From positions 1,178,001 through 1,242,000 of the forward strand of contig CM049994.1 of NCBI GenBank assembly GCA_016630955.3: DNA of 64,000 nt, read 5' to 3'. Position numbers and translations under genes: made by a program. The notes beneath the pieces were generated by a model. That model did no database searches and was not told where the DNA came from. It worked only from the letters and a program-made list of their open reading frames with translations. This DNA is from Didymella arachidicola. Its lineage: Eukaryota; Ascomycota; Dothideomycetes; Pleosporales; Didymellaceae. Each line of letters begins with the position of its first letter. Positions within the stretch are counted from its first letter, which is position 1. Positions 33,388-42,986 of the stretch are shown one piece after another.

Positions 33388-34060
33388 ATGGGTCGTCTTC
33401 ACAGCAACGGAAAGGGCATATCGGCCTCCGCCGTCCCCTACTCTCGCAACGCCCCCGCTTGGTTGAAGACCACTCCCGAGCAGGTCGTTGAGCAGATCGG
33501 CAAGCTCGCAAAGAAGGGTGCCACTCCCTCGCAGATTGGCGAGATCCTCCGTGACTCTCACGGCATTGCCCAGGTCAAGAGTAAGTTGTGCGCATTTTGG
33601 ACGACTTCACGCAGCTGCTAACTCTCCGCAGTTGTTACCGGTAACAAGATCCTCCGCATCTTGAAGTCGAACGGTACGGTACCCTGCCCATGTTGAAGCG
33701 CAAGTCAACAACAGCTCTGCTCGCCAGCATCTGTTGCGCTATATAAATCTGCCTCTGTTTAGTGCAAAGCTGACAGGGAGCCATTAGGCCTCGCCCCCGA
33801 GATCCCCGAGGACCTCTACATGCTCATCAAGAAGGCCGTTGCCGTCCGCAAGCACCTTTCTACCAACCGCAAGGACAAGGACTCCAAGTTGTACGTTGCC
33901 ACAATATCTGGAGGAGAAAGATGTTTGACTAACGCCGCGCAGCCGCCTCATTCTCATCGAGTCCCGTATCCACCGTCTCTCCCGCTACTACAAGACCGTC
34001 GGTGCCCTTCCCCCTACCTGGAGGTACGAGTCCGCCACCGCCTCCACCCTTGTCGCATAA
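33388..34060 (+). CDS. RPS13: 40S ribosomal protein S13 (uS15)
   Basis: Four exons (33388-33580, 33632-33673, 33788-33890, 33943-34060) encode 151 residues, exactly the eukaryotic S13 length. Sequence runs from MGRLHSNGKGISASAVPYSR through WLKTTPEQVVEQIGKLAKKG, SQIGEILRDSHGIAQVK, KSNGLAPEIPEDLYMLIKKA and RHLSTNRKDKDSK-type segments to LILIESRIHRLSRYYK and the C-terminus. It is a small-subunit ribosomal protein binding 18S rRNA. The short second exon (42 nt) and intron-rich structure are normal for ribosomal protein genes of filamentous fungi. Confidence 0.98.
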
Positions 34061-34491
34061 GCGTGGGTGGTGCAGTATGAGTGGGCGTGGAAGTAGAAAA
34101 TATCCAAACGGAGTTTCACGGGCATGGATGCTTTACGGACTACCCAATAAAGGGAGCCGAGTCATGATCTGGAATGAATGAAAAGCATTACCTCAATTCA
34201 AACACATTCTCGTGCATTCAATCTATCTTTTACATGTGATGTCGTGGTCCTACAAGGTGGGTATCTGTGGATCCAGGCGCCTTACATCCTGCTTGCATGT
34301 TCCTTAGTAGTACATTCTGTGATATCTTCCGTCTCGTAGAGCGAAGGCGTGGCTCCTCATCGCTCTTTCCAGTGTTGCGAGCATGGCAGCATCCTCGTGG
34401 TCCTCAATGAAGATCAGTTATTCCATGCCTTCTTCACCTGCGCCTGTGCTTCTGACATATCATGTGCCTCTATCATCTTCCGTTGCATCTC
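34061..34491. other. Convergent intergenic region
   Basis: 431 bp between the 3' ends of RPS13 (+) and the Sdc1 gene (-); no feature beyond presumed 3' UTRs. Confidence 0.5.
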
Positions 34492-34965
34492 TCACCCTTC
34501 GATCTCCGCGCTCTTCATAGCCAGAAACTCGCTCAAAAACTTCAGCGGCTTCTCCGGCTCACTCGTCGCCAAGTGCTTCATCGCCTCCAGCAAATGTGGT
34601 GTGACATGCTGGTTCAAGTATACACGCGTGGGACTACCGTGCGGGATCGGCTGTGTGGGCGCTTGTTGAGGTCCGCTGGGGTGTGGCGAGTTGCGCGACG
34701 AAGCGGGCGCAGCGGGCGCGGGTGTGGGTGTTGGTACTAAGACAGGTGCTGGAGTGGGCGCTGACTGAGACTCCGGTTGTGACTCGGTGTGCGCTTCTGG
34801 AAGGGTCGTTGTCTGAGGCTGTATCTCTGTTGTTGTAGCGACTGGCACTTCTGTCGAATCTGCCATTGTCACGTCTGCTGTATCGCTGGCTGTTGTGCCG
34901 TTTGTCATTGGTGTCGACTCTGTTTCTGCGACCTGTGGCGCGGCATCTGGTGTCGCTTCCGCCAT
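34492..34965 (-). CDS. SDC1: Sdc1/DPY30-type COMPASS subunit
   Basis: Single exon of 157 residues. Residues 1-105 are disordered, rich in Thr, Pro, Ala and Gln. The C-terminal 45 residues are a DPY-30 motif: VYLNQHVTPHLLEAMKHLA then PEKPLKFLSEFL, a two-helix dimerisation module. In Set1/COMPASS this dimer binds the Bre2/ASH2L subunit and supports histone H3 Lys4 methylation in the nucleus. The motif is complete and at the very C-terminus, as expected. The N-terminal extension varies between fungi. Confidence 0.9.
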   Translation of the reverse strand: MAEATPDAAPQVAETESTPMTNGTTASDTADVTMADSTEVPVATTTEIQPQTTTLPEAHTESQPESQSAPTPAPVLVPTPTPAPAAPASSRNSPHPSGPQQAPTQPIPHGSPTRVYLNQHVTPHLLEAMKHLATSEPEKPLKFLSEFLAMKSAEIEG

Positions 34966-35539
34966 GATCAGGTTTAGGTGATGAACGTGTTCGCTGAGAT
35001 TGGCGCGCCGACTGCGTCCAAGTGAAGAGTGTTGGTCTTGTCGCGGTTCACTGTGTTTGTGATTGTTGCACTGCGACGGACTAGGAGCTTGAAGCTCGGT
35101 GATCCAGATCGACGCTAGTGTACTAGAAATGCTGAAATGCTCGTAGAACGCTCACTTGTGCAGTATAACAAGGCCGGGGCTCAGTGCAGACGATCTAGAC
35201 GTTTACTTGCTCAGATCTACAGATTGCTATTCTATGTATTCAAAGCTAAGTCACTCGTGCTCGTCTCTAGCAGCTCACCACAGACTAGAGACTAGTACGC
35301 ACAGCTACCGTGGTTCATGTCTCCAACCCAGCTGACTGGCGGATGACGTTCGTGACAACGACAATGCCAAGTTGTGGCTCTTTCAGCTCTGTTCGCTGTG
35401 TGCAGGTACTGTCTGCGTCCGTGACTTAAGGATTGCAAACAAAGCGCCCCAAACAACGTGACTCCACAGCATAGTTATCGAGTGCTGTTCGCAGGATCGC
35501 TGTGAACTCCGAGCCTCTTCATACGATCGCTGCGTCGAC
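34966..35539. other. Divergent promoter region
   Basis: 574 bp between the Sdc1 gene (-) and an unknown plus-strand gene. No open frame of note. Confidence 0.45.
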
Positions 35540-36097
35540 ATGTGCTACTACAGGCTCAGCATCTTCATGCACTGTGGTCACTCTACCTTCTCGGACATGC
35601 CAGTTGGATTCTGCAAGGCGGCAAGAGATGTCTCTGTTCGCCTTCCCGGCTCGCCTCCAACACAACAAAGGGACTCTACAATATCAACGACATCAACTGT
35701 GGTTTCGAGGGCAGACAGCATGAATCCCGTGGAGGGATGGAATTCCAGGTCTGATAAAGCCCCAAGAGCAATTCGACCATGTGCTCAAAGCCAGATACAT
35801 CCGCTACAGACTAGGCGACTCGAGCGGTTGTGTGCAATCTGCCAAAAGGCAAGGGACAAACGACTGGAAGCTCTTAATTATCTCAGCGGCGCAATTGAAT
35901 TTGAGCCCTGGAGATGGCAGTCCAAATTTTCATGCGAGAGCAGTTTAATGAAGCCCACGAAAGCAGAGGTTGGAGAATCTGATCAGGAGGAAAGTGCGTC
36001 CGTATGGAGGATCTCATCAACTTTGAATAGCCTTATGGCTGGCAGTCCAGGCTGGGTCAAGGACTGGAAGCGCCAGGAACCAAATAATATCAATTGA
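35540..36097 (+). CDS. Unknown fungal protein with N-terminal MCYY and Cys/His pairs
   Basis: Single exon, 185 residues, not assignable to a named function. It begins MCYYRLSIFMHCGHSTFSD and has Cys/His groups (HCGH, FCK) near the N-terminus. After a Ser/Thr-rich stretch comes IHPLQTRRLERLCAICQKAR, a basic segment with CxxC. The MCYY start with a CGHS pair and a later HPL..RL..LC..C block is a pattern I recognise from uncharacterised ascomycete proteins, so it is likely a real gene and may bind a metal. No signal peptide or membrane helix. Introns are not required. Function unknown. Confidence 0.6.
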   Translation: MCYYRLSIFMHCGHSTFSDMPVGFCKAARDVSVRLPGSPPTQQRDSTISTTSTVVSRADSMNPVEGWNSRSDKAPRAIRPCAQSQIHPLQTRRLERLCAICQKARDKRLEALNYLSGAIEFEPWRWQSKFSCESSLMKPTKAEVGESDQEESASVWRISSTLNSLMAGSPGWVKDWKRQEPNNIN

Positions 36098-36311
36098 AGG
36101 TGCTGTATGAGCCAGTCGAGGGTTCTGTGATGGTGATGATTTGAGCTAAATGTCTTGGCGCCTTCGGCTTGCGGATTGCAGCTGGACCTCGAAGCACCGC
36201 GCGACAACGTCCAGATACTCCAGCCACCAATCGACCGCTCAACACCCCGCAAACCTCCTCGGATTTACCTGTAAACGCTTCGCGGGACCTACACAGCACC
36301 CAAACGCTGCA

Positions 36312-36764
36312 ATGCCTACACCGGAGTCCGCCATGTTCCTGGCGAAGAAGCCAAAGGTCGCGCCCACATTCGACGGCGTCGACTACGATGACAACGTTGC
36401 ACTTAAGGGCGCACAAGATGCGATAATCCGCGAGCAGTGGGTTCAGAGCATGATGGCTAGACTGGTCAGGGAAGAGATGGGCAAGTGCTACAGGAGGGAG
36501 GGAGTCAACCACCTCGAGAAGTGTGGGCACCTGCGAGGTACGGCTTCGCTCGATCCATGGTAGCGCAGTTACTGCTCGTCCGTCCGTGGCACCAGGTTCA
36601 GCAGCAATTGCGCATCCGGGATGGTCGTTACGTCAAATGAAGACATTACTAACGCAAGCTTCACAGAGCGCTACTTTGAGCTGCTGAAGAACGCCAAGGT
36701 CAAGGGATACCTTTTCCAGCAGCAGAACTATAACGACTTGGACGCGTCGAAGCCGGCTGCTTAG
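36312..36764 (+). CDS. Complex I subunit, NDUFB10 family (12 kDa)
   Basis: Two exons (36312-36537, 36667-36764) encode 107 residues. MPTPESAMFLAKKPKVAPTF, FDGVDYDDN, AQDAIIREQWVQSMMARLVR and GKCYRREGVNHLEKCGHLRE, with paired cysteines, match fungal NDUFB10-like subunits, followed by a tail KVKGYLFQQQNYN. It is an accessory subunit of the mitochondrial NADH:ubiquinone oxidoreductase membrane arm, on the intermembrane-space side, where the paired Cys form disulfides. I used the ATG at 36312, which starts the conserved sequence; an upstream in-frame ATG at 36150 would add an unrelated stretch. The 129-nt intron has a good CTAAC branch sequence. Confidence 0.92.
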
Positions 36765-37185
36765 AGACAAGATATGAAACCTGGATGAGCAAGGACTAGA
36801 CAAGTGGATGCAGACAAAGGAACAGGCGTGAAGATCAGTCTCAGGGCAAGCAGCGGGACGAAACGACATCAGGCGCTAGACAGGAAGCGTAGCTCGAGGG
36901 TTGATTTTGCCAATTTGTTGAGGCAGACCTGTACAGATACCTGGCAGACAAAGGAAAGATGAACAAGCATGATTCGGATCGAAACCGCATACCATTCCTT
37001 CATTCGAGTCAGCGTGCTATTGCTACCAGATATTCCATCGCGTAGCACTCGCTGACGCTGCAAAGTCGATGTAACAAACACGCTGATTCGAGACATGTTG
37101 GTATATGATGCGGCCAAGACTAGCGTCTCTGAAACCCCACCAAAGCTGGGGTACCTGCATCACTCCGTAATCAGCGCACCGCAAC
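36765..37185. other. Promoter region of the PalC gene
   Basis: 421 bp between co-directional genes. No gene seen. Confidence 0.45.
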
Positions 37186-38640
37186 ATGCCTTTTCCCTTC
37201 GCATTGCCGACAACGTCTAGCATAGCATTCACAGACTACTTCAGTAGTAGCACACACCCTTCACTACCGAATTGTGCAACGACAGCACGAGGAGTCGTAC
37301 GCGATGTCCTGAAACGCCACAAGCGCATCCCCCCATCTTCACAAGCTTCGAACCTCTCCACCGTACTTTCCGCACTGAACGATTACATTCCATATCTATT
37401 CGCACTTGATGCTGGGTTGAGTGGTGCTGCTTGCGCCGGAGAGGAAATCGATCTCGTCTTGGTCAAAGAGTTGGAAGTTGAATGGCGCTCCACACTCTGT
37501 ACTTCGATACCAGGCCGAGAGCCGGCACGGGTGAAGCTCAAGAGTCTCGAGAGCGAACTCTGTTTCGTACTCTCGACTCTAGCCTACGTTTACAGTTTGC
37601 AAGCAAGAGCACAACTACACGTTTTATACAATGCTACGCTCCCCAGCCCTGAGCAGCGCGCAGCAGCGATTGGAGCTGCTATGAAGCTCTTTCTCGACGC
37701 CAACTCAGTCCACACGTACCTCGTTAATAGGGCTGCGCAATGGCATAGTCACCCTGTAGCGATCGACATCTCAGCGGCTGTAATGGGCGCGCTGGCTGAG
37801 CTTACTATGGCTGAAGCTACGCTCATTACGGTGCTCAAGGACGATCCATATCCTGCCGTTGTGATAGAAGACCGGAACAAGGACAGCAAGGACTGGATGT
37901 TTAGAGGTGTCGAGATACCCAAAGTCCGCGCGCACCTCTTCGCCCGACTGTGTCTCGCATCCTCAGAACATGCAGCAAAAGCTCAGGCTATGCTCGGTCG
38001 ATCTTCCAAGGTCAGTGACGACCTTATCAAGTATGTAGATGATCTGCGTAGGACTGCGAAAGGCAAAGCATGTCGTTTCCTAGCCTGTGATTCCGAGGCC
38101 GGTGGAAAGACTGGTGAGGGCATTGCGTGGTTGCGTGGCGCTAAGAAGGAGCTGGGATTTGCTTCGCTAGGTGCAGACCAAGAGAAAAAGTCTTTCGGTT
38201 TTTCAAAGCTGAAAAAAGAGTTCCAAGAGAAAAAGGAAGACCGGAAGATCGAGAAGGGTGAGGGGTGGGGCACTGACGCCGGCAAGTTCGAGGAAGGTCG
38301 TATTGTTGATATGCTCCTGAAGAAATGGGAGAAACAGAATAATACGGTAAGTACAACAGAATAGCGAGAGCAGCAGTTACTGATGCGCCACCTCTAGGTC
38401 GGTGTTCAACTTGTCCCGCCTTCGGAGCCGCTGCTAGCGAGCATGCCATCCGGCCGAGAGTACCATTCAGCGAAGATGTGGATTATCTCTGCGCTTGACG
38501 AAGACTCGCTGGTCCGTATGAGAGCACCACCAGATCCAAGCGACGCCTTTGAGGGTGAGGAGGAAGACAGTGCAGATGATGATCAGAGGACAGCTCCGGG
38601 AGCTTTTCCGGCACATCCTGCCAGTACTAGCTACTACTGA
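37186..38640 (+). CDS. palC: PalC, BRO1-domain protein of the ambient-pH pathway
   Basis: Two exons (37186-38346, 38398-38640) encode 467 residues. The bulk is a BRO1-like domain (FVLSTLAYVYSLQARAQLH, AAIGAAMKLFLDANSV, IDISAAVMGALAELTMAEAT, ARLCLASSEHAAKAQAM), ending in a Lys/Glu-rich helical part. Exon 2 adds the PalC C-terminus VGVQLVPPSEPLLASMPSGR and an acidic tail. PalC binds the ESCRT-III protein Vps32 and links the plasma-membrane pH sensor complex to PalA and PalB, leading to PacC processing at alkaline pH. Length and order agree with other ascomycete PalC proteins. Confidence 0.92.
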
Positions 38641-39640
38641 AGCTATGATACAACTCCTCTACGTGTAATGAACACGCACATAGCCGACAGTGCGCTTGTG
38701 TAAGTTTGAGCTCCCGAAGTCAAAGGTTTTCCCGGATGAGAGCCTGTTATTGCCACGACCACAGACAGAGACATCCTACCCCACGATGTTTTGACGCCAT
38801 TTACACTGCCATCTCAAGTGACAGTGAATTGATACGACGCCTGACAAGCATCTTACGCTGTCGTGCAGCAGTGGGTATCGCCAATCCTACGACGCGGGTA
38901 GGACCGTCGCAGAAGACTTGGTCTTTTCCCCTTTGAGTAGGTCCAGCCGTGCGGAATATGATCAGCTTAGGTGTCGATGCTTAGCCTGGAGATACCGGAG
39001 GAATTCCGTATCTGCAATCTACTACACAGCAGAATACGTACCGATTACAATACAATAGCAACTATTAAGGCTTACGTAGCGGGATCTCCCTAGCTTTGTG
39101 TTTGTGTGACGGAGTCCCTTTATTCTCATCTTTGGCATGTTGTTGTGGCTGCAAGGGCGCAACAAGTTGTTGTCTGGGCCACTGCTTGCATTGACTGCGA
39201 AGCTCGTTCCTGGCAAACCGGCGCGCGCATCTTCCCCACACCCGCGCTAGCGACCCCAATCCTCCGATGCCTTGATAAAGAAGATAGGCAGTGACACCCA
39301 TCTCCGCATGTCATTCGCTACCCGAACCCAAACGCGGCAAGTCTACGCTGTACCCGACAGATAGGCGTGCATCCGGTCCACTCTGTCAGGCTTCACCATG
39401 CGCCTGTTGCGAGAAACGGCAGTTCGTGTTCCCCGCTCGTGGCTTGTAGGGACGGCCAGGGGCAAGATTGGCAAGTGACCTTGATATAATGCAAGCCAGC
39501 GTCACTTGTTGTTCAGTTGTGGTATCATTTCTTATACTGTTCCTCAGCTCGTGTCTGACATTGACGCCGTTGCTGCCTCCACGTTGATTCAGCCGCCCTA
39601 CTACCGCCACGGATATCGTTGAGCCAGCTCATGCAGAGCT
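38641..39640. other. Promoter region of the amino-acid permease
   Basis: 1.0 kb between co-directional genes, no gene seen. A pair of GATA-factor-like sites at 39273-39287 and a third at 39359-39364 lie 280-370 bp upstream of the permease start. Confidence 0.5.
39273..39287 (+). promoter_or_regulatory. Paired HGATAR sites, candidate AreA binding site
   Basis: TGATAA and AGATAG occur three bases apart on the same strand, with another AGATAG at 39359-39364. Closely paired HGATAR sites are the preferred targets of the nitrogen GATA factor AreA, and the next gene is an amino-acid permease. Single sites are common by chance, so only the pairing is suggestive. Confidence 0.35.
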
Positions 39641-41489
39641 ATGTCATCGATACATAAGCGCACTGTCGCGGACGAGCCGGTCACGAGTGTCCTGCCTGGT
39701 GGTGACGTTCCTTATGATCCGAACCACGAGTTCAACCCCGATGATGAAGTCCTGGCAGCGCTGGGTTACAAGAGCGAATTCAAGCGAGAGTTCAGTTTGT
39801 TCACGACTTTCTGCGTAAGCTTTGCGGTTTTGGGGTTGTTACCCAGTTTCGCGAGTACGTTGTACTATGGCATGGGATATGCAGGGACCGCTGGTGTGTG
39901 AATACGTTCTTCATGGGTGTCGCGTATACTGATAGTGATAGGTATGGCCTGGGGGTGGTTGATAGCTATGATCGGAATCCAGGCCGTGGCCTGCAGCATG
40001 GCAGAGTTGTGCAGCGCCATGCCAACAAGTGGTGGACTTTACTATGCTTCAGCTGTGCTTGCACCGCAAGGCTGGGGACCGTTCGCTGCGTGGATTACTG
40101 GTTGGAGTAACTGGCTCGCTCAAGTCACTGGAGCACCGTCCGGTCAGTAAAAAGTAGAATTGGCAGAGTTACGACGGTCTGACACTCAAGCAGTGAACTA
40201 TGGAATCTCAGCCATGATCCTCGCCGCAGCCTCCATCCGCGATCCGACTTACATTCCAACCGAATACCAGACCTTCCTGCTGACGGTCTTCATCATGATT
40301 TTGCACGCCATCATGTCATCGCTCCCAACCCGCTGGCTAGCACAAATCAACTCCGGTGGATCGTCCTTCAACTTCATCGCCCTCATCGTCGTAATTATTA
40401 TGATCCCAGCCGGCACAGATCGCGAAGAGCGCGGTCTCCCCAAGTTCACCTCGTCTCGTGAAGTATGGGGTACCATCTACGAAGGCACATCGTTTCCAGC
40501 AGGTATCTCTGTGCTGATGAGCTTCATCGGTGTCATCTGGACTATGAGCGGATATGACAGCGCTTTTCATCTCGCGGAAGAATGCTCAAACGCAAACATT
40601 GCAGCTCCGCGTGCCATTGTCTTGACCTCTGGCATTGGCGGCGTTTTCGGATGGTTTCTGCAGCTTGTTGTTGCGTACACCGTGGTCGACATCGACGGAG
40701 TACTGGAGTCAGATCTGGGACAGCCATTCGCCGCGTATCTCATGCAGTGCATGAGCGAGAAGATGACACTCACTGTTCTCGCGCTGACCATCATTGCGGG
40801 CTTCTCGATGGGCCAGGGATGCATGATCGCTGCGAGTCGAGTCACGTTTGCGTACGCGCGTGACGACTGCTTCCCGTTCAGCAACGTCTGGAAGCAGGTC
40901 AATAAGCACACGCAGACACCTGTTAATGCCGTGTGGCTGAACTGCGCGGTCGGCATTGCCTGCTTGCTGCTTATTTTCGGCGGTGAGCTTGCCATTGGTG
41001 CTTTGTTCAGCATTGGCGCCATTGCTGCTTTTGTGTGAGTTTTCCAACGATTTCTGGATGGGCGATTATGCTAACGCAACCAGTGCCTTCACCACGCCCA
41101 TCTTCATCCGTGTCTTCTTTGTTGGCAATCGCTTCCGCCCAGGTCCCTGGAACCTCGGTCGCTTCTCACTCCCTACTGGCTTTGTCGCATCCGCTTTTGT
41201 CATTCTCATGGTGCCTATTCTGTGCTTCCCCAGTGTCACAGGCGCAGATTTGACGGTAGATGAAATGAACTGGACTGCGGTCGTGTACGGTGGGCCAATG
41301 ATTCTGGTAATTATCTGGTGGTTTGTATCCGCACGGAAGTGGTTCAAGGGCCCGAAAATCAATATCGCGCATATGATGCATGGCGATGAGCAGCAGATTC
41401 TCGAGGGTCAGAACGTGCAGAGGAGTAACTCGGGAGGCTCTAGGGACGTGCCAGAGAAGCTTCAGAAGGTGGCCTCTCCATCGGCCTGA
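39641..41489 (+). CDS. APC-family amino-acid/GABA permease (UGA4/BAT-like)
   Basis: Four exons (39641-39893, 39942-40142, 40194-41034, 41084-41489) encode 566 residues with about 12 hydrophobic segments. The N-terminal cytosolic region ends in LAALGYKSEFKREFSLFTTF, as in the amino acid/choline transporter group. Other markers are SMAELCSAMPTSGGLYYAS, the unwound-helix region, GYDSAFHLAEECSNANIAAP (the substrate-site segment typical of this group) and FAYARDDCFPFS. It should be a plasma-membrane or vacuolar proton symporter for GABA, choline or another amino acid; the substrate cannot be told from sequence. The C-terminus is a short hydrophilic tail. All introns are 48-51 nt. Confidence 0.92.
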
Positions 41490-42006
41490 CGGGGCTTGAC
41501 ATAGGTTTCTGTACTGTAGGGTCTTCGAATGACTTTAATCGAAGGCGTTGAACTTATGTTGTAAAGATGTCTGATGAATTTCGCATACTGTATGCTCAGC
41601 CAGGAAAACGATGTTGCGGGTCGATGCCTGGCGGTAGCGAGCCTTCAGCCGCACACTGCACAATGTCCCGTCTCGGAATGGTCAAATCCGAATAGTTCTT
41701 GTACAGCTGCTGTTGTCAATCGTGATATAGGCTGTATGTTCTGGCCTGGAATTTTTAGGTGGTTGTGTTCGACGGGGTTGCTACTCAAATGGACTCCGCT
41801 AGGGAGGCCACCACGACAGCCACCACGACTTCAAACATGGGCCAAATCCCTCCAAATTATCAGAGGAGATTTTCCAAGGGTTAAAGGTGATCATCCGAGC
41901 TTTTGGTCGCTAGCAAACCAGCGGATCGATATAATTTTTTAATATGATTATATTTTCACAGCTCTGCCTTTCTTCCATCAACAATACCATCGCTCAGCTG
42001 AGCACG
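41490..42006. other. Intergenic before tRNA-Asp
   Basis: 517 bp holding the 3' flank of the permease. An 11-bp direct repeat (GCCACCACGAC) occurs twice at 41807-41829. A T-rich stretch precedes the tRNA, as is common for Pol III genes. Confidence 0.5.
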
Positions 42007-42093
42007 TCTTCGATGGTCTAGTGGTCATGATTTCCGCTTGTCATCGCAAGATAACGAGCGCGGGAGACCGGGGTTCGATTCCCCGTCGGAGAG
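42007..42093 (+). tRNA. tRNA-Asp (anticodon GTC) with a 15-nt intron
   Basis: The sequence folds as a tRNA. The acceptor stem TCTTCGA pairs with TCGGAGA (one T-G wobble), the anticodon stem TCCGC pairs with GCGGG, and the T-arm is CCGGGGTTCGATTCCCCG, containing the B box. The anticodon GTC is at 42040-42042. Fifteen extra bases (42044-42058) follow base 37, the canonical position for eukaryotic tRNA introns; without them the anticodon loop is the normal seven bases (TTGTCAC). The mature tRNA is 72 nt before CCA addition. Confidence 0.95.
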
Positions 42094-42099
42094 TCATCG

Positions 42100-42116
42100 T
42101 TTTTGTTGGTTTTTTT
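42100..42116 (+). terminator. Pol III termination T-runs
   Basis: A T5 run at 42100-42104 begins 7 bases after the tRNA and a T7 run follows at 42110-42116, as expected for RNA polymerase III termination. Confidence 0.75.
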
Positions 42117-42429
42117 GAGAGAAAATCTCTGCTATGCGGGCCGGCGTTGAACCGAGGCTTACCAATCAGCACGTTGGCACTAAGAATAATGGAACTATGT
42201 AGCCAAAGATGCTTGCCTGAGTGCCTGTATCTTTCCGCCGCTGTGTCGTCCGATATGCTTTTTGGTTGTCACCATTCTGTCAAACCTCAAGACTACCATG
42301 TATGTTGCTCTGTGAGGCCGGTGCATACCATGCTGGAGACAATTCGTCGCCATTCTCTGAATACACATGTTGATACAGGTAGTCAGAGCATAGGATATTT
42401 GATTCAAGATATGTACTAGTCTACAAGCT
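42117..42429. other. Intergenic
   Basis: About 310 bp between the tRNA and the 3' end of a small minus-strand gene. Nothing recognisable. Confidence 0.5.
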
Positions 42430-42899
42430 CTACAACATACCCGTTGTTTCTCCAGCTCTTGAGGTTATGTGGGGCAGGCATCTTTCTGATGCCGATACTC
42501 CTCTCTCTTTCGGTGAAGAACTTGTGCTTCGGAACTCTCGGGTGCAGGCAAGCCATACTTCCCGATCGAGATATTCTGCTTCTCGTACAAGGTAGGTCAA
42601 CTGTTGGTAGATGCCCTCAGCATCCCTCCCACAGAAGACCTTCCGGTCGGTGTAGTCAGGAAAGGCAGGGCAAATGAGTAAATCGTTGAAAGTATTTAGA
42701 CGGTAGTCTCTCGTGGTACCAAGGAAGTCGGACAGTCGCAGAAGATCCAAATACACAGCCTGTATTTGACAGGGAACATAGTCAATATCAAGTTTAGAGC
42801 TACCTCAATGCGTGAAAATCCTCTGCTGGCTACAACATGTTCTGTCCACTTTTTGCTGCGCGGCGAGTGCGCACAAGTGTCGAGCATCCACGGTATCAT
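42430..42899 (-). CDS. Small two-exon protein of unknown function
   Basis: Two minus-strand frames overlap out of phase but join cleanly through a 44-nt intron (exons 42899-42804 and 42759-42430, donor GTAGCT, acceptor AAATACAG). The result is 141 residues running through SRIEAVYLDLLRLSDFLG. The protein has coherent helical composition (YLDLLRLSDFLGTTRDYRL, then GIYQQLTYLVREAEYLDREVW) with no signal peptide or membrane segment. I do not recognise a family. The good splice sites and amphipathic sequence argue for a real gene, but it sits only 87 bp from the 3' end of the ankyrin gene upstream and could be a degraded fragment of something larger. Confidence 0.5.
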
Positions 42900-42986
42900 A
42901 GGAGAAAGGATCTATCGAGGTGACCAGGACTGGCTTAATGATACGCACTCTTCATTTACTGCGCAACATAGGCATTGCCGTTATCA

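Noticed and set aside
41807..41829. Two copies of an 11-bp unit (GCCACCACGAC)
   Set aside because: Too short and too few copies to indicate a mobile or satellite element.
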